This document shows, piece by piece, positions 55,523 through 64,000 of a stretch of 64,000 bases of DNA. Position 1 is the first letter of the stretch, and each line of letters begins with the position of its first letter. The notes below the pieces were generated by a model, which made no database searches, was not told the origin of the DNA, and was given only the letters and a program-made list of their open reading frames with translations. This DNA is from Paraburkholderia phytofirmans PsJN (GTDB taxonomy: Bacteria > Pseudomonadota > Gammaproteobacteria > Burkholderiales > Burkholderiaceae), in contig NC_010676.1 in the NCBI RefSeq assembly GCF_000020125.1, positions 1,178,001 through 1,242,000 on the forward strand, in the 5' to 3' direction. Position numbers and translations under genes: made by a program.

Positions 55523-56380
55523 ATGAGACTGATCAAAAAGATATTCGTGTTGAGCGCCTTGGGCGCGGCGCTGGCGGCAAGCAGCGTGAGCGTGTCGGCC
55601 GATAGCAAGCCGACCATCAAGATCGGCTACGTGGAAGGCTGGGACGATAGCGTCGCGACCTCGAACGTGGCCGCGCGCGTGATCGAAAAGCGCCTCGGCT
55701 ATCAGGTCACACTCGTGCCGGTCGCGGCCGGCGTGATGTGGCAGGGCGTGGCGCGCGGCGACCTCGACGCGACGCTGTCGGCGTGGCTGCCCGTCACGCA
55801 CGGTGCGTACTGGAACAACTTCAAGGATAAGGTGGTCGACCTCGGGCCGAACTTCAACGATGCGAAGATCGGGCTGATCGTGCCGGAGAATGTCGACGTG
55901 AAGAGCCTCGGCGATCTGGAAGCGAAGAAGGCGGAGTTCGGCTCGCGCATCGTCGGTATCGACGCCGGCGCGGGCGTGATGCAGAAAACCAGCGAGGCGA
56001 TCAAGGCCTATGGGCTCGACTATCAGTTGATGCCGAGTTCAGGCAGCGCGATGACTGCTGAGCTGGCGCGTTCGGAGGCGGCGAGCAAGCCGATTATCGT
56101 GACCGGTTGGAAGCCGCACTGGATGTTCGCGAAGTACAAGCTGAAATTCCTCGACGATCCGAAGAAGGTATTCGGCGAAGCGGAGCACGTGGACAGCGTC
56201 GTGAATCCTGAACTCGAGAAGAAGGCGCCGCCGGTCGTCGCGTTCCTCAAGAAGTTCCAATGGAAGCCGGGCGAGATCGACAGCGTGATGCTGGCGACGC
56301 AGAACGGCGAGAAGCCGACCGCCGCGGCCGATGCGTGGATCAGTGCGCATGGTGACCGGGTGGATAGCTGGGTGAAGTGA
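55523..56380 (+). CDS. glycine betaine/carnitine-type substrate-binding protein (OpuAC family)
   Basis: A 285-residue periplasmic protein with a signal peptide (about residues 1-26). Ligand-cage aromatic residues appear in VEGWDDSVATS, LSAWLPVTHG and VTGWKPHWMF, a pattern closer to ProX/OpuAC and CaiX types than to ChoX. The start ATG at 55523 follows GGGAG. No permease or ATPase gene accompanies it, so it probably docks on the ProVW core at 16200-18273, like orphan CaiX and BetX with CbcWV in Pseudomonas. It may be co-transcribed with gbcB or have its own promoter in the 136-bp gap. Confidence 0.87.
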   Translation: MRLIKKIFVLSALGAALAASSVSVSADSKPTIKIGYVEGWDDSVATSNVAARVIEKRLGYQVTLVPVAAGVMWQGVARGDLDATLSAWLPVTHGAYWNNFKDKVVDLGPNFNDAKIGLIVPENVDVKSLGDLEAKKAEFGSRIVGIDAGAGVMQKTSEAIKAYGLDYQLMPSSGSAMTAELARSEAASKPIIVTGWKPHWMFAKYKLKFLDDPKKVFGEAEHVDSVVNPELEKKAPPVVAFLKKFQWKPGEIDSVMLATQNGEKPTAAADAWISAHGDRVDSWVK

Positions 56381-56405
56381 TTCTGCTGAAGGTGCTTGTG
56401 CGAAA

Positions 56406-56434
56406 GCGTTGCCGCTTTGATGAAGCGGCAACGC
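56406..56434. terminator. 12-bp perfect hairpin downstream of the binding-protein gene
   Basis: GCGTTGCCGCTT pairs with AAGCGGCAACGC around a TGATG loop, 25 bases after the stop codon. It has no T tract of its own, but another hairpin with T-rich flanks follows 11 bases later. Confidence 0.6.
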
Positions 56435-56445
56435 TCGAATAAACG

Positions 56446-56472
56446 AAAACGCCGCTTTCTAGCGGCGTTTTC
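56446..56472. terminator. bidirectional terminator between the binding-protein gene and purU
   Basis: AAAACGCCGCT pairs with AGCGGCGTTTT around a TTCT loop, with TCTTG and T-rich sequence to the right. Convergent genes end on both sides (56380 and 56477), so it can serve both. Confidence 0.8.
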
Positions 56473-56476
56473 TTGT

Positions 56477-57352
56477 TTACTGCAGCACGACAGTCCGATC
56501 GCCGTTGATAAACACGCGCCGCTCGATAAACGCCTTGACGGCCCGCGCAAGCGTAATGCACTCGACGTCGCGCCCCGTAGCAAGCAGACGCTCCGGGCTA
56601 TACGAGTGATCCACGCGCTCCACCACCTGTTCGATGATCGGACCTTCGTCCAGATCGTCGGTGACGAAATGCGCGGTCGCGCCGATCAGTTTGACGCCGC
56701 GTGTATGCGCCTGGTGATACGGCTTGGCGCCCTTGAAGCCGGGCAGAAACGAATGGTGGATATTGATCGCTCGCGCGGCCAGCGCACGGCTCGTCTCGCC
56801 GGAGAGAATCTGCATATAGCGCGCGAGAATCATCAACTCGGCGCCCGAAGTTTCGAACAGATCGAGCAAACGCGCTTCCTGTTGCGGTTTCGTGTCGGCG
56901 GTGATCGGCAGATGTTGGAAGGGCAGACCGTGCTGCTGAGCCAACGGTTCGAGATCGCGGTGATTCGAGCCGATGCCGACAATGTCCATCTTCAACTCGC
57001 CCATGCGCCAGCGGAACAGCAGATCGGCGAGACAGTGTTCGAGTTTCGACACCATGATCAAAACCTTCGGCCGCGTGCCGACGTCGTGCATCGCCCATGT
57101 CATGCGGAAACGCTCGGCGATCGGCTCGAATTCGCGCTTGAGCGCGGCGACCCGCAGCGTCTCCTGACTGTCGGCGCCATGAAATACGCAGCGCACGAAA
57201 AAGCGCTCGCTGAGGTCGTCGTCGAAAACGGTCAGTTCGTCGATATAGCAATGATGCCGGTCGAGAAAACCGACGACGGCGGCAACCTGGCCGGCCGCGC
57301 TCGGACAGGCGACGGTGAGAACCAGCTGATCGGGACGGGAATCGACGGACAT
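56477..57352 (-). CDS. purU: formyltetrahydrofolate deformylase
   Basis: A 291-residue enzyme: an N-terminal ACT-like domain (DQLVLTVACPSAAGQVAAVV) and a C-terminal formyltransferase fold (NHRDLEPLAQ, LMILARYMQILS, INIHHSFLPGFKGAKPYHQA with the catalytic His, and HFVTDDLDEGPII). It hydrolyses 10-formyl-THF to formate and THF. Beside gbc/dgc/sox genes it probably balances the one-carbon folate load from sarcosine oxidation. The ATG at 57352 follows GGTGGAG; an upstream start adds 15 residues. Confidence 0.92.
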   Translation of the reverse strand: MSVDSRPDQLVLTVACPSAAGQVAAVVGFLDRHHCYIDELTVFDDDLSERFFVRCVFHGADSQETLRVAALKREFEPIAERFRMTWAMHDVGTRPKVLIMVSKLEHCLADLLFRWRMGELKMDIVGIGSNHRDLEPLAQQHGLPFQHLPITADTKPQQEARLLDLFETSGAELMILARYMQILSGETSRALAARAINIHHSFLPGFKGAKPYHQAHTRGVKLIGATAHFVTDDLDEGPIIEQVVERVDHSYSPERLLATGRDVECITLARAVKAFIERRVFINGDRTVVLQ

Positions 57353-57490
57353 GCGCACTCCACCTGGAAGATAGGACGCTGCCGCGGGGCGCGGCATGCA
57401 TCTTCGCAGTAGAGCAAATCAGGCGGGCACGCGGATAGAAGCTAACCGCCGTCGCGCTGGAACGGGAGCGTCAGGCCGGCCTGCGCGCGC

Positions 57491-58405
57491 TTATTCCGCA
57501 TCGAGCCCGCATTCGCCGAGCAGCCAGTGGCGAAAGGCGCTGACCACGGGTGTCGCCGTGCGCTGCGTGACGAGCAGATAGCCGCGCTCCGTGATGACCG
57601 GCGGCTCGAACAGTTCGATGAGTTGCCCGGTGGCAAGCAGTTCGTCGACCAGCGGCGCCCAGCCCAGCGCGACGCCCTGGCCCATGATCGCCGCGTGGGC
57701 CACCAGCGTAAAACTGTTGAACGTGATACCGCGATGCGCGGCGGGCGCATCGAGTTCATGGGCGGCGAACCAGTCGGCCCATGAGAGCCAGCGCGCCGGC
57801 TGGGTCGGCTCGAGATGCAGCAACGGCAGATTCATCAGATCAGCGGGCGCGCGCAGTGACGGGTGCGCCGCGAGAAACGCCGGGCTGCACACCGGCGTGA
57901 CGCGCTCGGGAAACAGCTTGACCACGCCGCGCGCGGTCCAGTCCGCATGTTCATCGCCGAATGCAATGGCGATGTCCGCCTGATCGTGCGACGGATCGAA
58001 TACGCTTTGCGACGTGATGATCTTCACGTCGACATCCGGCATCAGCGCCTTGAACTGCGATAGACGCGGCATTAGCCAATAGGTGGCGAAGCCGAAGTCG
58101 GTGGAGAGGGTGAGCGTTTGCGGCGTGCGCCGCGCGCGGATTTCGCTGGTGGCTAAACGAATCGTGTCCAGCGCGTGGCGTACCGCTTCAAAGAGCCGTT
58201 CGCCGTCTTCGGTGAGGGTGACGCCGCGATGGCCGCGCTCGAACAGCGGGGCGCCCAGCGCTTCCTCCAGTTGCACGACGCGTTGACTCACCGCGGGCTG
58301 GGTCGAACCCAGTTCGCGCGCGGCCGCCGTGAAGCTGGCCAGACGCGCGGCGGACTCGAACATCGTCAACGCTTGCATAGGCGGCAAGCGGTCCTGTCTC
58401 GACAT
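57491..58405 (-). CDS. LysR-family regulator diverging from betC
   Basis: A 304-residue LysR-type regulator of the GcvA-like branch: LPPMQALTMFESAARLASFT, then the helix-turn-helix AARELGSTQPAVSQRVVQLE (about residues 27-46) and a periplasmic-binding-like effector domain. It diverges from betC with 163 bp between starts, so control of choline-sulfatase and choX expression is the natural inference. Short AT-rich sequence around 58404-58434 may hold its operator. Confidence 0.85.
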   Translation of the reverse strand: MSRQDRLPPMQALTMFESAARLASFTAAARELGSTQPAVSQRVVQLEEALGAPLFERGHRGVTLTEDGERLFEAVRHALDTIRLATSEIRARRTPQTLTLSTDFGFATYWLMPRLSQFKALMPDVDVKIITSQSVFDPSHDQADIAIAFGDEHADWTARGVVKLFPERVTPVCSPAFLAAHPSLRAPADLMNLPLLHLEPTQPARWLSWADWFAAHELDAPAAHRGITFNSFTLVAHAAIMGQGVALGWAPLVDELLATGQLIELFEPPVITERGYLLVTQRTATPVVSAFRHWLLGECGLDAE

Positions 58406-58568
58406 AACACCCCCTTATAGGCACATAACGAATTGCCGTCTTCACAGCGGCGAATTGGACGGCAATAGTGGTGCTCATGGCGGGCCCGGCGGACCGGCAG
58501 CCCGTTGGCCGTTGCATCCATCGCGGCATCTGCATCGACACTTGCGATTCTATTCGAGGCACGCACTC

Positions 58569-60107
58569 ATGCTTGACAGCAAAAAGAATATTCTCATCCT
58601 GATGGCCGACCAGATGACGCCGTTCGCGCTGGCCGCATACGGGCACCCTCTGACGAAGACGCCCAATCTCGATCGCCTCGCGAAACAGGGCGTGGTGTTC
58701 GAATCGGCCTATTGCGCGAGTCCGCTGTGTGCGCCGTCGCGATTCTCTTTTTTATCGGGCAAGCTGCCGTCCGCAATCGGTGCCTATGACAATGCAGCGG
58801 AATTTCCGTCGCAAACGCTGACCTTCGCGCATTATCTCCGCGCTGAAGGTTATCGAACCATTCTGTCCGGCAAGATGCATTTCTGCGGCGCCGATCAGTT
58901 GCATGGCTTCGAAGAGCGGCTCACCACCGACATCTATCCCGCCGACTTCGGCTGGACACCCGACTGGGACAATTTCGAAGCACGTCCCACGTGGTATCAC
59001 AACATGAGTTCGGTAATCGACGCGGGTCCGTGCGTGCGCACCAATCAACTCGACTTCGACGACGAGGTCACGTTCACCGCTCGCCAGAAACTCTTCGACA
59101 TTGCGCGCGAACGTCATGCGGGTAAAGATGCGCGGCCGTTTTGCATGGTCGCCTCGCTGACGCACCCACACGACCCGTACGCGATTCCGCAAAAGTACTG
59201 GGACATGTATCGCGACGAAGACATCGACATGCCCGCGTTTCGCGATTCATTCGAAGACGCTGACCCGCACTCAAAGCGCCTGCGCCATGTCTGCGAAACC
59301 GATCGCACGCCGCCTACCGATCAGCAGATCCGCAACGCGCGGCGCGCTTATTACGGCGCGATCTCCTACGTCGACGACCAGTTCGGCGCGATCCTCGAAG
59401 CGCTCGATCAGGCCGGCCTCGCGCAAGACACGGTGATCGTGGTGACGTCCGATCACGGCGAGATGCTCGGCGAACGTGGACTCTGGTACAAGATGACTTT
59501 CTTCGAAGGCGGTTGCCGCGTGCCCTTGATCGTGCACGCGCCGCAGCAATTCGACGCGCATCGCGTGAAGGACTCGGTCTCGCATCTCGATCTCGTGCCG
59601 ACGCTGGTCGAACTGGCGCGCGGCGAACAGCCGGCCGTGTGGCCCGATTCGCTGGATGGACAAAGCCTCGTGCCGCATCTGTTCGGTAAGCAAGGTGGTC
59701 ATGACGAAGCGATCGGCGAATATCTGGCCGAGGGTGCGATTGCGCCGATTGTGATGCTGCGGCGTGGGCGCTTCAAGTTTATTCACACACCTGCCGATCC
59801 CGATCAACTCTACGACGTCGCAGCCGATCCGCTTGAACGAGAAAACCTTGCCGCGCGCAGCGAATATGCATCACAGGTCGCGGCATTTCGGGAGGAAGTC
59901 GCGCAACGCTGGAATCTCGCCGCGCTGCACAATGAAGTGCTGCAAAGCCAGCGGCGCCGCCATTTTCACTTCGCGTCAACGACACAAGGCACGGTCGCAT
60001 CGTGGGATTGGCAACCGCTCGTCGATGCGAGCCAGCGTTATATGCGCAACCACATCGATCTCGATACGCTCGAAGCGATGGCGCGCTTTCCCGCCGTTGC
60101 CCGTTAA
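58569..60107 (+). CDS. betC: choline-sulfatase
   Basis: A 512-residue sulfatase. Cys54 in PLCAPSR is the formylglycine precursor site (CxPSR), and the metal ligands appear in ILMADQM and VTSDHGEMLGERG. It hydrolyses choline-O-sulfate to choline and sulfate in the cytoplasm, placing it at the entry of the pathway. The long N-terminus expected of BetC starts at ATG 58569 (MLDSKKNILIL); the longer upstream frame is shadow. It is followed after 51 bp by a choX-like gene. Confidence 0.92.
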   Translation: MLDSKKNILILMADQMTPFALAAYGHPLTKTPNLDRLAKQGVVFESAYCASPLCAPSRFSFLSGKLPSAIGAYDNAAEFPSQTLTFAHYLRAEGYRTILSGKMHFCGADQLHGFEERLTTDIYPADFGWTPDWDNFEARPTWYHNMSSVIDAGPCVRTNQLDFDDEVTFTARQKLFDIARERHAGKDARPFCMVASLTHPHDPYAIPQKYWDMYRDEDIDMPAFRDSFEDADPHSKRLRHVCETDRTPPTDQQIRNARRAYYGAISYVDDQFGAILEALDQAGLAQDTVIVVTSDHGEMLGERGLWYKMTFFEGGCRVPLIVHAPQQFDAHRVKDSVSHLDLVPTLVELARGEQPAVWPDSLDGQSLVPHLFGKQGGHDEAIGEYLAEGAIAPIVMLRRGRFKFIHTPADPDQLYDVAADPLERENLAARSEYASQVAAFREEVAQRWNLAALHNEVLQSQRRRHFHFASTTQGTVASWDWQPLVDASQRYMRNHIDLDTLEAMARFPAVAR

Positions 60108-60158
60108 TCCTCACGCTGCTCACGATCCAATCCACCCCACCAACAGGAAGCCGACATA

Positions 60159-61109
60159 ATGAAAAAGCTCTTCAAACAGGCGGTAACCGGCGTAGCGCTA
60201 CTGTGCGCGGCAGCCACTTTCGCGTCGGCCGCCGAGCCGCAGTCATGCACGCAGGTCAACATGGCGGGGCCGGGATGGACCGACATCGACGCGACCAATG
60301 CAATGACCGGAGTACTGTTGAAGGCGCTCGGCTATAAGCAGAATGTCGCGAACCTGTCGGTGCCGATCACTTATCAAGGCCTGAAGAAAGGACAGATCGA
60401 CGTGTTCCTCGGCAACTGGATGCCCGCGCAGGCCCCGGTCGTCAAACCGTTCGAAGAAGAAAAGTCGATCGAAGTCGTGCATCCGAATCTGAGCAACGCC
60501 AAGTTCACGCTGGCCGTGCCCGACTATGTGGCCGCCGCCGGCATTCATTCTTTCGACGACCTGGCGAAGAATGCCGACAAGTTCGATAGCAAGATTTACG
60601 GCATCGAACCTGGCGCGCCGGCCAATCAGAACATCAAGAAAATGGTCGATGACAAGGCGTTCGGCCTCGGCAACTGGAAGCTCGTCGAATCGAGCGAGAC
60701 AGGCATGCTCACGCAAGTGGAACGCGCGGTGCGCGACAAGAAGTGGATTGTCTTTCTTGCGTGGGAGCCGCATTTGATGAACACGAAGTTCAAGCTCACC
60801 TATCTCGATGGCGGCGACAAGTACTTCGGGCCCAACTACGGCGGCGCCACGGTCAATACGGTGGCGCGCAGCGGCTATGCCGCGCAGTGCCCGAATGTCG
60901 GGCGTCTGTTTAAGCAACTCACTTTCAACGTCGATCTGGAGAATGGCGTGATTACCGAAGTACTCGAAAAGAAAACCGGCGTGGATGTCGCCGCCGCGGA
61001 AGCGCTCAAGCGTCACCCCGAATTGTTGAAGTCGTGGCTCGACGGCGTGAATACCGCGAGCGGCGCCAATGGCCTGCAAGCCGTGCAAACCGCGCTCGGC
61101 GTGAAATAA
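60159..61109 (+). CDS. choX: choline ABC transporter substrate-binding protein
   Basis: A 316-residue periplasmic protein with a signal peptide (about residues 1-24, FASA-AEP) and the ChoX cage tryptophans in GPGWTDIDATN, FLGNWMPAQAP and LAWEPHLMN. It lies 51 bp after betC, so it may bind choline or choline-sulfate. No adjacent ABC core exists; the ProVW pair at 16200-18273 is the likely partner. It is a paralogue of the protein at 19368. Confidence 0.9.
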   Translation: MKKLFKQAVTGVALLCAAATFASAAEPQSCTQVNMAGPGWTDIDATNAMTGVLLKALGYKQNVANLSVPITYQGLKKGQIDVFLGNWMPAQAPVVKPFEEEKSIEVVHPNLSNAKFTLAVPDYVAAAGIHSFDDLAKNADKFDSKIYGIEPGAPANQNIKKMVDDKAFGLGNWKLVESSETGMLTQVERAVRDKKWIVFLAWEPHLMNTKFKLTYLDGGDKYFGPNYGGATVNTVARSGYAAQCPNVGRLFKQLTFNVDLENGVITEVLEKKTGVDVAAAEALKRHPELLKSWLDGVNTASGANGLQAVQTALGVK

Positions 61110-61138
61110 CCGCCGCATTCCTAACAATGAGGTCGCGG

Positions 61139-61158
61139 TGCGACAGATTTATGTCGCA
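61139..61158 (+). terminator. hairpin after choX-like gene
   Basis: TGCGACA and TGTCGCA form a 7-bp stem with a 6-base loop, 29 bases after the stop. No T tract follows, so it is only terminator-like. Confidence 0.4.
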
Positions 61159-61378
61159 TCCGGTCGAATCCTCGTAAATCTGGACCCGTATTCTTGATGC
61201 AGCGATGCGGACACAGTGCTTATTGCATGCATCGTAGATAGCTTCAATTCGTTTTACTCGGTCTCAGCCGGTTTCTGAACTGCCCGTCATGCGAGAAGCG
61301 CCGCGCGTTGGTCAACAGCACGCAGCAGGGATCGCTTTATCCAACGAAATACGCAGGCAAAGAGCAGGGGAGAATTAG

Positions 61379-62527
61379 ATGAAGAAGAAAAATGCCGTCA
61401 GCCTTTCGGGACTCGCTATCGCGGCAAGCGCTGTATGCGCGCCGACTGCTGCTCATGCACAAAGCAGCGTCACCCTTTACGGCATTCTGGATGCCGGCAT
61501 TACCTACGTGAACAATGCCGGCGGGGCTCACCAGTTCAAGTTCGATGACGGTATTTCATACGGCAACCGGATCGGCTTCAAGGGCGTCGAGGATCTCGGC
61601 GGCGGCTTGCAGGCAGTGTTCGCGCTCGAATCGGGTTTTCACGTGGGCAATGGGCAATATGCATTCGGCGGTGCCGAGTTCGGACGCCAGGCTTATGTGG
61701 GCCTGAAGAACAACTGGGGGCAACTCTCGTTTGGTAATCAACTGGACATGACCGAGGAGTTCGTCTACCTGTATAACATCTCGGCGTGGGCGAGCGGTTA
61801 CGCGATCCATCAAGGCGACTTCGACCGGATGAACGGCGACCGGCTGCCGAACTCGGTCAAGTTCCTCTCCAACGACTATGCAGGCTTCTCGTTCGGCGGC
61901 ATGTACTCGTTCGGCAATACGGCCGGTGACTTCCACAACAAGAGCGCGTGGAGCGTGGGCGCGCGTTACGAGCACAGCGCGTTCAACATGGGCGCGGCCT
62001 ATACGCAGTTGAACAATCCGAACGGCATCTATGCATTCGACCCGTACGCGATGATCGGCACACGGACGTTCCTCGGCAAGCCGACCGTGTCCGTCGATCC
62101 GGCGACCGGCGCGGTGACGGATCTGTATAGCTCGTCGGCGTTTCCGGTCGACAAGCAAGGGGCGTTCGCAGTCGGCGCGGCCTATACGATCGGCAAGGTC
62201 ATGTTGAGCGGCGATTTCACCTACACGACGATCAAGGGACTCGGCGAGACCTCGCATATGCAGGTGTATGAAGCGGGCGCCTCGTACACCTTCACGCCCG
62301 CGTTGATGCTGTACGGCGGCTATCAGCACACGCGGTTCGAAGGCAATCACTGGAACCAGGGCTCGCTCGGGTTGCATTATCTGCTCTCCAAGCGTACGGA
62401 CGTCTATATCTCCGGCGACTATCTGCGCGCGTCGGACGGCGTGAATGCAGTGATCGGCTACAGCTTCACGCCGTCCACGTCGAACACGCAGACCGATGTG
62501 CGGATCGGCATGCGGCACTCGTTCTGA
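61379..62527 (+). CDS. Gram-negative porin
   Basis: A 382-residue outer-membrane protein with a signal peptide (about residues 1-28, APTAAHA-QS). SSVTLYGILDAGITYVNNAG at the start of the mature protein, GNRIGFKGVEDLGGGLQAVF, FGRQAYVGLKNNWGQLSFGN and the terminal aromatic residue (IGMRHSF) are hallmarks of Burkholderia-type trimeric porins. It would pass small hydrophilic solutes. It lies 269 bp after choX and is probably its own unit. Confidence 0.9.
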   Translation: MKKKNAVSLSGLAIAASAVCAPTAAHAQSSVTLYGILDAGITYVNNAGGAHQFKFDDGISYGNRIGFKGVEDLGGGLQAVFALESGFHVGNGQYAFGGAEFGRQAYVGLKNNWGQLSFGNQLDMTEEFVYLYNISAWASGYAIHQGDFDRMNGDRLPNSVKFLSNDYAGFSFGGMYSFGNTAGDFHNKSAWSVGARYEHSAFNMGAAYTQLNNPNGIYAFDPYAMIGTRTFLGKPTVSVDPATGAVTDLYSSSAFPVDKQGAFAVGAAYTIGKVMLSGDFTYTTIKGLGETSHMQVYEAGASYTFTPALMLYGGYQHTRFEGNHWNQGSLGLHYLLSKRTDVYISGDYLRASDGVNAVIGYSFTPSTSNTQTDVRIGMRHSF

Positions 62528-62584
62528 CACGTTGATACGCAAGGCTTGCTGGTGGCCCGGTTCACGGGACACCAGCAAACGCCG

Positions 62585-63505
62585 TCACGCGGCGCGTTCG
62601 AGCTGCTTCTTGAACGTCTCGATTAGCGCCCGCACTTTGCGCGGAGGATGACTGGTGGGCGGAAAGATAGCCTGAATACTCGCGGGCTCCGTCGCCCATT
62701 CCGGCAGCAGGCGAATCAACCGGCCGGCCGCAATGTCGCCGCCAATCGAGAAATCCGTCAACAGCCCGAAGCCGCCGCCGGCGAGTGTTGCTGCACGGCA
62801 GGCGTCGGCGGTATTCACCAGCAACGCGTTTTCACAACGCACGCTTTCCACGTCGCCATCGCCCGTGCCGCCGTTGCGTTGCAGGTCGAGCGTCAGCGGA
62901 CGCGGCAACACCGTCAACGCGCAAAAGGGCATCGCCGACAATTCGGCGGGTGTCTGCGGCTGCCCCCATGTCTCGACGAAATCTGGGCTCGCCACGATCC
63001 ATTTGACGAAGCTGCCGAGTTTCACCGCGCGGAAATTGGAATCGGCAAGCCGGCCCAGGCGAATCGCGACGTCGATACCGTCCGCGATCAGATCCACATA
63101 GCGATCGGTGCACAACAACTCGACATTGAGTTGCGGATGCGTGCGGCGCAGTTCGACCAGCACCGGTGCGACTGCAAGCGAACCGTAATCGATCGGCGAG
63201 CTCACGCGCAACGTGCCGCGCACGGGCGCCGTTTCGCCGCCGATCGCCGCGAGCGCGTCTTCGGTGGCGCGGAGGATTTTCACGCTGGCTTCGTAGAACG
63301 CGCGGCCGGGCTCGGTCAAACCGAGCCGCCGCGTCGTGCGCACCAGCAGGCTCGCGCCGACCTCGGCCTCGAGCCGCTGCATGTGCGTGCTGACCATCGT
63401 CTTGGCGAGGCCCAGGCGCGCTGCCGCGGCGGTCAGCGAGCCCGCCTCGACGACCGCGACGAAGATCGCCAGCCGGTTCAGATTTACGTCGCGTACGTCG
63501 GCCAT
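62585..63505 (-). CDS. LysR-family regulator
   Basis: A 306-residue LysR-type regulator with DNA-binding helix region [20 protein letters not shown] (about residues 23-42) and an effector domain ([20 protein letters not shown]). The start ATG at 63505 ([12 protein letters not shown]) fits; an upstream ATG adds 31 residues. It diverges from a glutathione S-transferase gene with 110 bp between starts, and that gene is its likely target. Confidence 0.87.
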   Translation of the reverse strand: MADVRDVNLNRLAIFVAVVEAGSLTAAAARLGLAKTMVSTHMQRLEAEVGASLLVRTTRRLGLTEPGRAFYEASVKILRATEDALAAIGGETAPVRGTLRVSSPIDYGSLAVAPVLVELRRTHPQLNVELLCTDRYVDLIADGIDVAIRLGRLADSNFRAVKLGSFVKWIVASPDFVETWGQPQTPAELSAMPFCALTVLPRPLTLDLQRNGGTGDGDVESVRCENALLVNTADACRAATLAGGGFGLLTDFSIGGDIAAGRLIRLLPEWATEPASIQAIFPPTSHPPRKVRALIETFKKQLERAA

Positions 63506-63615
63506 GGTGGATTGTCCATCTTCGATTGACTGTGTTTCCCGGATTATCAGGCTTCTGCAAGGTGGGGCGTGCGGATTATGCTCGTCCCATCCCTTCACGC
63601 TTTCCGGAACCTGTC

Positions 63616-64000
63616 ATGCCCGTTGCTCGACCCGCCCAGCCGATCCGCCTCTATACGACCCTGCTTTCCGGCCACGGCCATCGGGTGAAGCTGTTTTTGA
63701 CCCTGCTGGATCTGCCGTTCGAAGTGGTCGAACTGGACGTGAAAGCCGGCGACAACCGCAAGCCTGACTATCTGGCGCTCAACCCGTTCGGCCAGGTGCC
63801 GACCATTCAGGACGGCGACATCACGTTGTTCGACTCGAACGCGATTCTGGTGTATCTGGCCAAGCGCTACGGCGACGCCTCCTGGCTGCCGGAAGACCCG
63901 CTCGGCGCGGCCGCGGTGCAGCGCTGGCTGTCGCTCGCGGCGGGTCAGATCGCATATGGGCCGTGCACGGCGCGGCTCGTCACCGTATTTGGTGCGCCGC
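63616..64000 (+). CDS. glutathione S-transferase (N-terminal part, cut by window edge)
   Basis: The first 128 residues are visible: a thioredoxin-like N-terminal domain ([40 protein letters not shown] with the cis-Pro and Ser that hold glutathione, and [12 protein letters not shown]), then the start of the helical C-terminal domain ([17 protein letters not shown]). It would conjugate or reduce electrophiles with glutathione. The start ATG at 63616 fits. The remainder lies beyond the window. Confidence 0.88.
   Translation, partial: MPVARPAQPIRLYTTLLSGHGHRVKLFLTLLDLPFEVVELDVKAGDNRKPDYLALNPFGQVPTIQDGDITLFDSNAILVYLAKRYGDASWLPEDPLGAAAVQRWLSLAAGQIAYGPCTARLVTVFGAP

Overview
The window looks like a Paraburkholderia/Burkholderia-type betaproteobacterial chromosome. 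GC content is high, long spurious antisense frames are common, and the gene families are typical of that group: a DUF4148-like exported protein, a YXWGXW lipoprotein, a Burkholderia-type porin and many GlxA/AraC and LysR regulators. No rRNA, tRNA, CRISPR array or intact insertion sequence was seen. Both edges cut genes: an unidentified C-terminus at 1-122 and a glutathione S-transferase N-terminus at 63616-64000.

Left part (1-15.7 kb) holds several independent catabolic units. There is a YXWGXW lipoprotein, then a minus-strand unit of an NtaA/SnaA-type flavin monooxygenase, its flavin reductase and an MFS carrier (4008 to 594). An XRE-cupin regulator, a BON-domain protein, an acyl-CoA dehydrogenase diverging from an SDR and an AMP-forming CoA ligase, and a small DUF4148-like protein follow. 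A tartrate-type unit (LysR, ttuC-like dehydrogenase, ttuB-like MFS) and a ferritin-VIT1 fusion of the MbfA type complete this part.

The remainder (16-61 kb) is mostly one catabolic supercluster for choline and glycine betaine. The parts are a betaine/choline ABC transporter (proV-proW, GlxA regulator, binding protein, 16.2-20.3 kb); a GlxA regulator diverging from sdaA-soxBDAG (24.2-32.3 kb); betIBA on the minus strand (37.0-40.8 kb) diverging from fdhA; a GbdR-like regulator (42.4-43.4 kb); glyA, an M19-like protein, a DUF5943-like protein, dgcA, dgcB, etfA, etfB, gbcA, gbcB and a betaine-binding protein (43.9-56.4 kb); purU; and a LysR regulator diverging from betC-choX (57.5-61.1 kb). Read together they encode choline-O-sulfate -> choline -> betaine aldehyde -> glycine betaine -> dimethylglycine -> sarcosine -> glycine -> serine -> pyruvate. 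FdhA would handle formaldehyde, and PurU would turn 10-formyl-THF back into THF. A porin, a LysR gene and a GST gene follow.

Two small islands interrupt the cluster. At 20.6-23.9 kb lies a Sec-exported RHS protein with a variable C-terminal tip, a 4-bp-overlapping AT-richer putative immunity gene and, beyond it, a short remnant of a second RHS tip with what may be the start of its own immunity gene. At 34.2-35.2 kb lies a T4-type lysozyme that overlaps a secreted small protein by 4 bp, a possible effector/immunity pair. Other unusual features are a three-unit 48-bp REP-like hairpin repeat directly upstream of proV, an M19-family 'dipeptidase' lacking metal ligands, and a DgcA in which one of the four expected Fe-S cysteines is alanine. 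All functional assignments rest on reading motifs and gene order; no database search was run.
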